NCBI RefSeq assembly: GCF_039649665.1 | Contig: NZ_JBDJAW010000005.1 | Coordinates: forward strand, 230,211-294,210 | DNA from: Microbispora sp. ZYX-F-249 | GTDB taxonomy: Bacteria > Actinomycetota > Actinomycetes > Streptosporangiales > Streptosporangiaceae | Direction of reading: 5' to 3' | DNA: 64,000 bases | Shown here: in pieces, positions 18,372 to 26,511 of the stretch | How the letters are laid out: every line of letters begins with the position of its first letter | Numbering within the stretch: the stretch's first letter is position 1 | Position numbers and translations under genes: made by a program | Notes under the pieces: generated by a model | What the model saw: the letters and a program-made list of their open reading frames with translations, nothing else | Told to the model about the DNA's origin: nothing | Database searches by the model: none

Positions 18372-19706
18372 GTGGCGAAAGTGAAACCTCGGGCATTCGT
18401 TCTTACCGGATCATTCCTGGTGATCTGCCGGGCCCCTCTTTATCTGCGCGAACTGTCCCGCCGGGGGCTGCGGATCCTCGTGGTCACACCGGCGTCCTGG
18501 CGGGAGCAGGCGCTGGCCCAGATGCGCGACCCCGCGCATCCGGCCTCGGTCATCGAGGAGATCGCCTTCACCGACGGCGACGTCAACACGGAGAACTCGT
18601 TCACCGCGGGCGTGATCTCCGGCGTCCGGGCCTGGCGGGACCGCTACGACATCACCGGCGTCTACGCGCTCGGCGAGACGCTGGTCGAGCCGACCGGCCT
18701 GCTCGCCGACGCCCTGGGGCTGCCCTCCCCCGGCCTGCGGGCCACCCGCGCCTGCCGCAGCAAGTATCTGCAGCGGTGGTACCTGCCGGAGTTCAGCCCG
18801 GCCTCGGCGGTCGTCCCGCCGGCCGCGCGCGCCGCGTTCGCCGCGGACGGCGTGTCGTTCCCCGCCGTGGTCAAGCCCACCGGCCGCCACTCCAGCTCCG
18901 GCGTGGAGACCGTGCGCGACGCGGCCGAGCTGCGCGCCCAGCTCGACACGTACCTGCCGCACGAGACGGTGCTGGTGGAGGAGAAGGTGGCGGGCCAGGA
19001 GTTCTCCGTGGAGAGCCTCGTGCAGGACGGCCGGATCGTCTTCGCCTCGGTGACCCGCAAGGAGACCACAGAGTCGGGCGCCCGCACCTTCGTCGAGCTG
19101 TCCCACTCGGTCCCGAACGAGCTCGACGGCGTGGACGGCGTCATCCTCGACGCCAACCGGCGCATGCTCGAACGGCTGGCCTTCGCATGCGGCATCGCGC
19201 ACGCCGAGTGGCGGGTGGACGGCACGGGCCGGCCGTACCTGATGGAGGTCGCCGCGCGCACCCCCGGTGACGGCCTGTCGATCCTCTACTCGCTCGCGAC
19301 CGGCACCCCGATGGAGCCGGAGATCGTCCGCATCGCCCTCGGGGAGCCCGCGGCCTACCCCGCACCGCGCCGGTACGCACGGCAGGTCTACCTGGAGCAC
19401 GAGCCCGGCCGGCTCGGCGACGTGACGGTGGAGTGGCCGGGGATCTCGCCGGCCTGGGTGGGCGAGGGCGGCCTGTGGCCCGAGATCGCGCCCGGCGCCC
19501 CGGACGACCCGCCCACGCTGCGGGCCGTGCTCGTGCTGAAGGACCGCGGCGCGGAGCTCGGGCCGCTGCACAGCTCCGACGACCGTGCGGTGACGTTCCT
19601 CATCGACGCGCCCACCCCGGCCGAGCTGGACGAGCTCGAGATGCGCGTACGGCACGCCCTGCGGATCCACACGCTCGCGCCCGAGCCCACCGGCGTGCGG
19701 ATGTGA
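18372..19706 (+). CDS. Second ATP-grasp carboxylate-amine ligase
   Basis: This 444-residue ligase is distinct in sequence from the one at 4896 but has the same architecture. Motifs are PAVVKPTGRHSSSGVETV, ETVLVEEKVAGQEFSVESL and the metal-binding HAEWRVDGTGRPYLMEVAARTPG split across strands. It should couple a carboxylate with an amine through an acyl phosphate. The GTG at 18372 is preferred because GAGAG lies 8 bases upstream; a GTG at 18357 is possible. Two ligases in one locus suggest a product with two amide bonds, or two alternative products. It ends at a strong bidirectional terminator. Confidence 0.88.
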   Translation: MAKVKPRAFVLTGSFLVICRAPLYLRELSRRGLRILVVTPASWREQALAQMRDPAHPASVIEEIAFTDGDVNTENSFTAGVISGVRAWRDRYDITGVYALGETLVEPTGLLADALGLPSPGLRATRACRSKYLQRWYLPEFSPASAVVPPAARAAFAADGVSFPAVVKPTGRHSSSGVETVRDAAELRAQLDTYLPHETVLVEEKVAGQEFSVESLVQDGRIVFASVTRKETTESGARTFVELSHSVPNELDGVDGVILDANRRMLERLAFACGIAHAEWRVDGTGRPYLMEVAARTPGDGLSILYSLATGTPMEPEIVRIALGEPAAYPAPRRYARQVYLEHEPGRLGDVTVEWPGISPAWVGEGGLWPEIAPGAPDDPPTLRAVLVLKDRGAELGPLHSSDDRAVTFLIDAPTPAELDELEMRVRHALRIHTLAPEPTGVRM

Positions 19707-19720
19707 GCCCGGCGAACGCG

Positions 19721-19789
19721 CGGCTTTTCCGGGGATACGGGGCGCGGCGGGAGGCGATGAGCCTCCCGCCGCGCTCGGCTTTTCCGGGG
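19721..19789. terminator. Bidirectional terminator framed by 14-bp direct repeats
   Basis: A perfect 13-bp stem, GCGCGGCGGGAGG (19742-19754) with CCTCCCGCCGCGC (19762-19774), has a 7-base loop. CGGCTTTTCCGGGG occurs on both sides, at 19721-19734 and 19776-19789, and gives a T4 run after the stem for the plus-strand ligase. It separates two convergent genes. Confidence 0.8.
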
Positions 19790-19799
19790 GTGTGGACCG

Positions 19800-22415
19800 T
19801 CAGGGGTAGCTGACGACGTTGACCGGGACGGTGGCCGTGCCCTGGGCCGGGCCGCCCGTGTCGTTGATGACGTGGGCGATCGTGCCGACGCCGCCCAGCG
19901 ACACCGTGAGCAGGTCGTGGAATCTCACGCCCGGCCTGTTGGGGGCCTCGAAGCCGCGCTCGGCCACGATCGAGGGATCGGTGCTGAAGTTGCAGTAGCT
20001 GCCCAGCCCCCAGGCCTCGTGGCTGGTGACGGAGTCGGCCACCTTGTAGGCGGCGTAGCCCCGGGTCGAGCCGTTCATCCAGGACGCCTGGTTCGGCGGG
20101 TCGTACGGCAGCTCGTTCTGGAAGAAGATCGTCTTGCCGCCCTGGCCGTTCCAGATCACCTCGTACTTCTTGTAGTGCTCGACGAACAGGCCGTACGCCG
20201 TCACGTTGTCGCCGTTGACGATCAGGCCGGTGTCGGCCGGGTTGGTGTTCCAGCCCACGCCCGCGCCGTGGTCGGCCCGCCACGCCCAGATGTGGTCGAT
20301 GATCGTGTTGTCGCTGTTCACGACCAGGCTGGTGGTGGCCGAGCCGGGGCCCGCGCCGCCGATCCGGAAGAACACGTCCTGGATCGAGATGGGGTTGGCG
20401 GTGTGGCTCGCCGAGGCGTTGTCGGGGCCGACCCGCATCAGCACCGGCGAGTTGACCGTGCCGGCGTCGAGGAGCAGGCCGGCGATCTTCACGCCGTCGA
20501 CGTCGGCGACGTTCACCGCGACGACGCCGTTGTCCGGGATCAGCGTGGCGTAGCCGAGCCCGAGGACCACCGTGTCGGGCCGGGTCACGTGGAGCGTCTG
20601 GTTGAGGTGGTAGACGCCCGGCGTGAACAGCAGGTTGAGGCCCTGGCTCAGCGCCTGGTCGAGCGTGGCGGCGCTGTCGGACGGCTTGGCGACGTAGAAC
20701 TGCGTGAGCGGGATCGACGTGCCGGGGGTCGCGCCGCTCGCCCAGCTCACGCCGCTGGAGTTCGTCCGGAGCGACGGGACGAAGACGCGGTAGGCGCCGC
20801 CCGAGTCCACGTACAGGTACGGCTTCTCCCGGGTGACCGGGCTGGTCGCGAGCGTCGTGTACGGCGGGTTCGGGAAGCTCTGCGCCGGGGCGCCGACGAC
20901 GCCGGAGAACACCATGTTCCAGACGCCGTTGGTCCAGCCGCCGATGGTGCTGTCGCGGGTGAACCACTGCTGCTGCGAGTACGGGCCCACCGTGCCGTCG
21001 ATCTTGCTGTCGGCGATGTAGCCGCCGCTGGCCCAGCCGTACCCGTTGGGGGCGAGGTTCAGCCCGCCGCGGACGTGGATCCGCCGGAACGGCGCGGCCT
21101 GGGCCACCGCCCACCGGTCGGTGCCGTTGACCGGGACCACGGCCAGGTTCTCGGCCGAGCGCCAGAAGTTCTGGGTCGCGTTGCCGTTGAACCACCCGGC
21201 GTCGACGGTGATGTCACCGTTGATCGTGACGTTGTCGGGCGACTGACCGAGGCCGGCGATCGAGGTGTAGAAGCCGATCTGCGCGTTGAGGCCGCTGTAG
21301 GTGCCCGGCTTGAACAGCAGCGCGTACCGCTGGCTGCCGAACTGGTTCGACTCCTGCTGCCTGAAGATGGTGTCGATCGTGCTCTGGATGCTCGCGCTCG
21401 ACATGGAGGGGTCGAAGACCCTCACGTTCGGCCCGAGGTCGCCGCCGCCCGGAAGGGTGGGGCCGTCGTCACCGCCACCCGTGGTGTTGACGGCGAACTC
21501 CCAGAGCGAGTAGCCGTACGCCGTGGCCCGGGTGAGGCCGGACATCCGGACGTACCGGCCCGTCGCGGTCAGGTCGAGCGACTGGGTTCCGCTCACGCCG
21601 TTCACCGTCGCGGTGGCATCCGACCAGGCGGAGCCGTCGGCCGACACCTGGATTTTGAAGGTCCTGGCGTAGGCGGCCTCCCAGTTCAGGACCACCTTGC
21701 AGATCTGCTGCGCGCTGCCGAGGTCGACCTGGATCCACTGCGGGTCGCTGAACGCGCTCGACCACCGGGTGCCGGTGTCGCCGTCGAACGCCGCCGACGC
21801 CGGGGACGCCGCGTTCTCCGTCGAGGATGCCGAGGCGGGCCTGCCCTGCGCGACGTCGGTAGTGCCGCAAGTGGTCCCGCCGCCGGAGGCGACGTTGACG
21901 GCGAACTCCCAGAGCGAGTAGCCGTACGCCGTGGCCCGGGTGAGGCCGGACATCCGGACGTACCGGCCGGTGGCCGACACGTCGAGCGCCTGTGTCCCGC
22001 TCACGCCGTTCACCGTGGCGGTCGCGTCCGACCAGGCGGAGCCGTCGGCCGACACCTGGATCTTGAAGGTCTGGGCGCGGGCGGCCTCCCAGTTGAGCAC
22101 CACCTTGCAGATCTGCTGCGCGCTGCCGAGGTCGACCTGGATCCACTGCGGGTCGCTGAACGCGCTCGACCACCGGGTGGAGGTGTCGCCGTCGAACGCC
22201 GCCGACGCCGGGGTTCCGGCGTTCTCCGTCGAGGATGCCGACGCCGGCCTGCCCTGCGCGACGTTCGCGGTGCCGCAGGCCGCCGCCGCGGCGCTGTAGG
22301 TGGAGGGGACGACGCCGGCCACGGCCGCGAAGGTCGACAGGGCGGCGAACCCGGCGGCGACCAGGCCGGTCCGCCGGCGCCGGGGCCGGAATTGAGGCCA
22401 TGAGGATGGAGGCAT
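19800..22415 (-). CDS. Secreted parallel beta-helix protein with two F5/8-type discoidin domains
   Basis: The 871-residue protein starts with a Sec signal (RRRR, then a hydrophobic stretch ending near AAAAACG). Two discoidin (F5/8C) domains follow, roughly residues 48-180 and 184-315. Their protein and DNA sequences are almost identical, including FSDPQWIQVDLGSAQQICKV in both. The C-terminal half (about 330-871) has beta-helix features, such as LLFKPGTYSGLNAQIGFY, GLGYATLIPDNGVVAV and NTIIDHIWAWRADHGAG, of the kind found in polysaccharide lyases and hydrolases. It probably acts outside the cell on a carbohydrate, with the discoidin domains as binders. The substrate is unknown. The ATG at 22415 follows AAGGAG. 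Confidence 0.85.
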   Translation of the reverse strand: MPPSSWPQFRPRRRRTGLVAAGFAALSTFAAVAGVVPSTYSAAAAACGTANVAQGRPASASSTENAGTPASAAFDGDTSTRWSSAFSDPQWIQVDLGSAQQICKVVLNWEAARAQTFKIQVSADGSAWSDATATVNGVSGTQALDVSATGRYVRMSGLTRATAYGYSLWEFAVNVASGGGTTCGTTDVAQGRPASASSTENAASPASAAFDGDTGTRWSSAFSDPQWIQVDLGSAQQICKVVLNWEAAYARTFKIQVSADGSAWSDATATVNGVSGTQSLDLTATGRYVRMSGLTRATAYGYSLWEFAVNTTGGGDDGPTLPGGGDLGPNVRVFDPSMSSASIQSTIDTIFRQQESNQFGSQRYALLFKPGTYSGLNAQIGFYTSIAGLGQSPDNVTINGDITVDAGWFNGNATQNFWRSAENLAVVPVNGTDRWAVAQAAPFRRIHVRGGLNLAPNGYGWASGGYIADSKIDGTVGPYSQQQWFTRDSTIGGWTNGVWNMVFSGVVGAPAQSFPNPPYTTLATSPVTREKPYLYVDSGGAYRVFVPSLRTNSSGVSWASGATPGTSIPLTQFYVAKPSDSAATLDQALSQGLNLLFTPGVYHLNQTLHVTRPDTVVLGLGYATLIPDNGVVAVNVADVDGVKIAGLLLDAGTVNSPVLMRVGPDNASASHTANPISIQDVFFRIGGAGPGSATTSLVVNSDNTIIDHIWAWRADHGAGVGWNTNPADTGLIVNGDNVTAYGLFVEHYKKYEVIWNGQGGKTIFFQNELPYDPPNQASWMNGSTRGYAAYKVADSVTSHEAWGLGSYCNFSTDPSIVAERGFEAPNRPGVRFHDLLTVSLGGVGTIAHVINDTGGPAQGTATVPVNVVSYP
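21481..22270. repeat. Long direct repeat encoding the duplicated discoidin domain
   Basis: The stretch from about 21481 to 21860 reappears at about 21889 to 22270 with an offset of 408 bases and very few differences. For example, the run around 21496 recurs at 21904. Such near-identity at the DNA level implies recent duplication or ongoing gene conversion. Confidence 0.85.
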
Positions 22416-22506
22416 GCACGTCTCCTTGGGTGCGGAGCCCCTCGGGCGAGGGTTGGGGGGATGAGAGAGGTCCAGCGGACCGAGAGTGCGCCCGTTCACC
22501 CGCTTA

Positions 22507-22587
22507 TGTCAATGCTTAGTTCACAACGCGAAATATGTGTTGACTCAAATGGACATCCGGGTGCTACTCTCCGGGAGAGCGCTCTCC
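22507..22587. promoter_or_regulatory. Promoter region with a LacI-type palindrome upstream of the beta-helix gene
   Basis: On the minus strand TTGACA (complement of 22507-22512) with CACTCT 18 bases on is a plausible promoter for the beta-helix gene. GGAGAGCGCTCTCC (22574-22587) is a perfect 14-bp palindrome with the central CG typical of LacI-family carbohydrate operators. It lies about 160 bases before the start codon. A plus-strand TTGACT (22540-22545) also exists but faces no plus-strand gene. Confidence 0.45.
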
Positions 22588-22648
22588 AATCCGGTCCCCG
22601 ACCGATTCGCAGGGAGGTGCACAGATCGAGGGAATGCAGGCCGGGGCG

Positions 22649-23833
22649 TCAGCCGGCCGCCGTGATCCTCGCCACCTGGGGCGCGTTGAGGAACTCCTCC
22701 AGGACGAGCGTGGCGGCCCCCAGCGCGACCGCGTCGGGGCCGAGGCGGCCCAGGACGATCGACGTCGCGGCGTACGGCTCGGCCAGCGAGTTGGCCGCGG
22801 TCGCGCGCCGGATGCCGGGCAGCAGGCTCTCGCCGAGCTGGACCCCCACCCAGCCGCCGATCACGATCTTCTCGGGGTTGACCAGGTTGACGAGATTGGC
22901 CAGGCCGACGCCCAGGTAGGTGACGGTCTCCTCCACCACCGGCGACTTCGACGCGAGCACCCGGGCGAGGTCCTCCTCCCAGTCGCCCCCGGAGGTGACT
23001 CCGGCCCGGTCGAGGATGGCCTCGATCCCGATGTAGGCCTCCAGGCAGCCGCGTCCGCCGCAGCGGCAGGGCCGGCCGTTCGCCACGATCTTCGTGTGCC
23101 CCCACTCGCCGGCGCTGCTGCTGACCCCGCGGAACGTGGTGCCGTCGGCCACGATCGTCGCGCCCACCCCCACGCCGAGCAGCACGATGACGGCGTCCGA
23201 GGCGCCCCGGCCCGAGCCGAACCACAGCTCGGCCTGGCCCATCGTCTTGGCGCCGTTGTCCACGTACAGCGGGAGCGAGGTGCCGCGGCGCAGGAGCGCT
23301 CCAAGCGGGACGCCGTCCCAGCCGAAGGTCTTGGCGTGGATGACGCCGTCCGCGCCCGGCTCGACGATGCCGGGGACGCCCACGCCGATGCCGAGCACCT
23401 GCTCGGGGGACACACCCGCGTCGGAAAGCACGACCTCGACGCCCGAAAGGATGTGCCGGGCGACCAGCTCGGGATCGTGCCGGGCCGGGCGGAGCATGTA
23501 GTCCACCTTGGCCCGCTCGGTCATCTCCAGGTCGAACAACCCCACCCGGACGTGCGTCTCGGCGACGTCGACGCCCACCGCGAAGCCGTACTCGGGATTG
23601 ACGCGCAGCAGCACCCGGGGGCGGCCGCCGTCCGACTCCACCTGGCCCGCCTCGACGACGATGTTCTCGCCCAGCAGGTCGGCGGTCATCGTGCTGACCG
23701 TGGCGGCGCTCAGGCCGGTGCGCGCGGTGAGGTCGTTGCGGCTGGTCGGGCCGGAGAAGTAGAGCGTGCGCAGCAACACGGCCCGGTTGCCTCTGCGGAT
23801 GTCCCGCACCGTTCTGCGCTGAGGCCTCGCCAT
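22649..23833 (-). CDS. ROK-family transcriptional regulator / sugar kinase-like repressor
   Basis: This 394-residue protein has an N-terminal winged helix-turn-helix (about 15-75, SRNDLTARTGLSAATVSTM) and a ROK domain with the zinc site GHTKI, then CRCGGRGCLEAY. The sugar-kinase nucleotide motif GVDVAETHVRVGLF is recognisable. ROK repressors respond to sugars and control carbohydrate uptake or degradation genes. The neighbour transcribed away downstream is the secreted beta-helix protein, a likely target. The ATG at 23833 follows GGGGAGG at good spacing. Confidence 0.9.
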   Translation of the reverse strand: MARPQRRTVRDIRRGNRAVLLRTLYFSGPTSRNDLTARTGLSAATVSTMTADLLGENIVVEAGQVESDGGRPRVLLRVNPEYGFAVGVDVAETHVRVGLFDLEMTERAKVDYMLRPARHDPELVARHILSGVEVVLSDAGVSPEQVLGIGVGVPGIVEPGADGVIHAKTFGWDGVPLGALLRRGTSLPLYVDNGAKTMGQAELWFGSGRGASDAVIVLLGVGVGATIVADGTTFRGVSSSAGEWGHTKIVANGRPCRCGGRGCLEAYIGIEAILDRAGVTSGGDWEEDLARVLASKSPVVEETVTYLGVGLANLVNLVNPEKIVIGGWVGVQLGESLLPGIRRATAANSLAEPYAATSIVLGRLGPDAVALGAATLVLEEFLNAPQVARITAAG

Positions 23834-23937
23834 GACCAACCTCCCCGTCGACACGGTCATCTTAGTTCAGAGGCGAAAACAAGCACCCGTGCCCTCCGCC
23901 GGCCTCATCACCGTGGCATCTCCCGGTTACCCGCCCA

Positions 23938-25086
23938 TTACGCCACCGTGTCGTCCCCACCCTTCTTCAGGCCGTGAACCAATCCCCGCTCGCGCTCCTC
24001 CCCCGCTGGTCTGATGCGGCGATTGCGGGCGGCCGCGAGTTCCTCCGTGAGGGTTTCGACGAGGGCGGCGGCCGGGAGGTCGCGGGAGCGGCGGTACCCC
24101 TCGCCGCACCACAACGCCATCGCCTCGGGGTCGCCGTGCTCGGCCGCCGCGCGGCGCAGGCCCTTCGTCAGGTGGTGTACCTGGGGATAGCACGCGGGCG
24201 CCGACGCCTCGTGCTCGGCCATGAACCGGTTGGCCAGGCCGCGTGCCGTACGTCCGGAGAAGGCCCGGGTGAACGCGGTGCGGATGAACCGGGGATCGGC
24301 GAGGGCGGCCTTGTGCACGGGGTGCGCCCCGCTCTCCGGGGTGCGCAGGAAGGCGGTGCCCAGTTGCGCGGCGACCGCGCCCGCGGCGAGGACGGCGGCG
24401 ACGTCCGCGCCGTCCATGATCCCCCCGGCGGCCACGAGCGGCACGCCGGTCGCCTCCCGGACGAGACCCACGAGCTCCGGCAGGTCATCGGGCGTCCTCC
24501 ACGAGGGAGGCCCGGGCAGGAAGGCCGCCTGGTGGCCGCCCGCGCCGGGGCCCTGGACCACCACCGCGTCGGCTCCGGCGTCTGCCGCCGCGACCGCCTC
24601 CCACGGGGTGTTCACCATGACCATGACGACGCTCCCGGCGTCGTGGAGGCGGGCCGTCACCTCGGGCGGCGGGCAGCCGAAGGTGAACCCGGCCACCGGC
24701 ACCCGTTCGTCCACCAGCAGGTCGAGTTTGGCGTCCCACTCGTCGTCGTCCCAGCCGGGCGCCTCGGGCAGCGTCACGCCGTACCGCCCGGCCTCCGGGG
24801 CGAGCTCGTCGCGGTACCGGGCCACCGCCGCGTCGTCACCGGGCGCCTGCCGCGCGGCCTCGAAATCGGGGACGAAGACGTTCACCCCGAACGGCCGGTC
24901 CGTCCGCTCGCGCACCGCCGCGATCTCCCGGCGCACGTCCTGCGCCGTGCGGTAGCCCGCCGCGAGGAACCCGAGGCCCCCCGCTCCGGACACCGCCGCC
25001 GCCAGAGCCGGCGTGGACGCGCCGCCCGCCATGGGCGCCTGGATGATCGGGCTCGACGGCCCGAAGGGAAGGGCGCGACCGGTCAC
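23938..25086 (-). CDS. Nitronate monooxygenase (2-nitropropane dioxygenase family)
   Basis: The 382-residue FMN-binding TIM barrel has the family start PIIQAPMAGGASTPALAAAV, the catalytic-His loop GPGAGGHQAAF, and phosphate-binding VPLVAAGGIMDGADVAAVLAAGA. It oxidises alkyl nitronates with O2, releasing nitrite. The GTG at 25086 is preceded by GAGGAGG and lies 9 bases after the lyase stop, so it is the third gene of the FAD enzyme-lyase operon. In that setting it could release nitrite from, or detoxify, a nitro intermediate. The natural substrate is not visible from sequence. Confidence 0.88.
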   Translation of the reverse strand: MTGRALPFGPSSPIIQAPMAGGASTPALAAAVSGAGGLGFLAAGYRTAQDVRREIAAVRERTDRPFGVNVFVPDFEAARQAPGDDAAVARYRDELAPEAGRYGVTLPEAPGWDDDEWDAKLDLLVDERVPVAGFTFGCPPPEVTARLHDAGSVVMVMVNTPWEAVAAADAGADAVVVQGPGAGGHQAAFLPGPPSWRTPDDLPELVGLVREATGVPLVAAGGIMDGADVAAVLAAGAVAAQLGTAFLRTPESGAHPVHKAALADPRFIRTAFTRAFSGRTARGLANRFMAEHEASAPACYPQVHHLTKGLRRAAAEHGDPEAMALWCGEGYRRSRDLPAAALVETLTEELAAARNRRIRPAGEERERGLVHGLKKGGDDTVA

Positions 25087-25095
25087 GGAACCTCC

Positions 25096-26511
25096 TCATT
25101 CGTCTGGACAGCAGCGTAGAACGCGGTCGACGAGCGCCCCGGCGGCCCCGGTGTACCCGCCGGGGTCGAGCAGCCCGGCAAGGTCCAGCCCCTCGGGCAC
25201 GGACGTGAGCTCACTCAGCACCTCGGCCACGGGACGTCCCGACGCGGCGGCGACCGCGGACGCCTCCCCGAGCAGCCGCTTGGCGGCGGCCTTCCCCAGG
25301 ACCGGCGCGAGCACGGCGGCCGCCCGTTCCGTGACGGTCAGGCTGCCGGTGAGCGCGAGGTTGGCCCGCATGCGCTCGGGGAACGCGACCAGTCCCCCGG
25401 CCAGTTCGGCCGTCACGGCGGCGGCGCCGCCGACCAGCCGCAGGCACTCGCGCAGCGGCTGCCACTCCGCGTGCCAGGCGCCCGCGGGGCGTTCGTCCTC
25501 CGCCAGCAGGCAGTGGCCGAGGGCCGCGGCGAGCGCGGGAACCTGGATCGCGGCCGACCGGACGAGGGTGGCGAGGACCGGGTTGCGCTTGTGGGGCATG
25601 GCCGACGAGACGCCCCTGCCGGGCGCGGCCGGCTCCACGACCTCGGCCACCTCGGTCCGCGACAGCGACTGCACGTCGACGGCGATCTTCCCGAGCACCC
25701 CGGAGGTGAGCGCCAGCGCCCCGGCGAGGTCGGCGACCGGGATCCGCAGGACATGCCAGGGGACCACCGGCTCGGCCAGCCCCACCTCGGCGGCGAAGGC
25801 CGCGATCAGCCGCTCCGGGTACGCCTCGGGGTCGGGCACCCCGGCGATCCGCGCGTACTCCACGTAGCCCGCCAGCGTGCCGGCCGCGCCGCCGAGCTCT
25901 GCGGGCAGATCGGCGCGCACCCGCCGCAGCCGCGCCACCGCCTCGCGTACGGCGTGCAGCCACCCGGCCGCCTTCAGCCCGAACGTCGTGGGCACCGCCT
26001 GCTGCGTCAGCGTGCGGCCCGGCATCAGCGTGTCGCGGTGCGCCGCCGCGAGCCCCGCGAGCGCGGTCGCGGTCCGGTCCAGGTCGGCGGTGATCAGGTC
26101 GAGGGTCCGGGCGGCCACCAGCATGGCGGCCGTGTCCATGATGTCCTGGCTCGTGGAGCCCCGGTGCACGTATTCGGCCGCGGCCGGGTCCACCGCCGCC
26201 ACGGCGGCCGTCAGGTCCTCGACCAGGGCCACGACGGGGTTGGCCGCCTCGCGGGCGCGCAGCGCCAGGGCCGCCGGGTCGAGGCCACCCCCCTCCGCCA
26301 CCTTGCCGATCACCGTGCCGATCGTCTCCGCGGCCTCCATCGGGACGACCCCCAGCCGGGCCTGCGCGCGGACCAGGGCGGCCTCCGCGTCGAGCATCGC
26401 GCGCAGCCACGCGCCGTCCCCGGTCGCCCGCTCCGCCGCCGTGCCCACCCGGACCGGGGACAGCAGGCCCACATCCAGGTCACCGCCGAGGTCACCGTCG
26501 AGGCCGTTCAC
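25096..26511 (-). CDS. Fumarase/aspartase-superfamily lyase (PcaB-like; candidate nitrosuccinate lyase)
   Basis: This 471-residue lyase has HRGSTSQDIMDTA, TLTQQAVPTTFGLKAAGW and the superfamily signature SSAMPHKRNP. It most resembles 3-carboxy-cis,cis-muconate cycloisomerases, but no protocatechuate genes are nearby. In cremeomycin-type clusters CreD, a member of this superfamily, splits nitrosuccinate into fumarate and nitrite and always pairs with a large FAD enzyme, CreE. The same pairing is seen here with a 4-base GTGA overlap. A CreD-like role is therefore the favoured inference, and a general lyase is the alternative. Confidence 0.75.
   Translation of the reverse strand: MNGLDGDLGGDLDVGLLSPVRVGTAAERATGDGAWLRAMLDAEAALVRAQARLGVVPMEAAETIGTVIGKVAEGGGLDPAALALRAREAANPVVALVEDLTAAVAAVDPAAAEYVHRGSTSQDIMDTAAMLVAARTLDLITADLDRTATALAGLAAAHRDTLMPGRTLTQQAVPTTFGLKAAGWLHAVREAVARLRRVRADLPAELGGAAGTLAGYVEYARIAGVPDPEAYPERLIAAFAAEVGLAEPVVPWHVLRIPVADLAGALALTSGVLGKIAVDVQSLSRTEVAEVVEPAAPGRGVSSAMPHKRNPVLATLVRSAAIQVPALAAALGHCLLAEDERPAGAWHAEWQPLRECLRLVGGAAAVTAELAGGLVAFPERMRANLALTGSLTVTERAAAVLAPVLGKAAAKRLLGEASAVAAASGRPVAEVLSELTSVPEGLDLAGLLDPGGYTGAAGALVDRVLRCCPDE

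Noticed and set aside
19872..22403. 843-codon plus-strand ORF opposite the beta-helix gene
   Set aside because: Translation is repetitive (RERRVRRV-like) and mirrors the discoidin duplication; the minus strand has a signal peptide and domains.
22634..23977. 447-codon plus-strand ORF after the LacI-like operator
   Set aside because: It starts inside the antisense of the ROK gene and has no family features; the operator and ribosome-site-like sequence alone do not support a gene.
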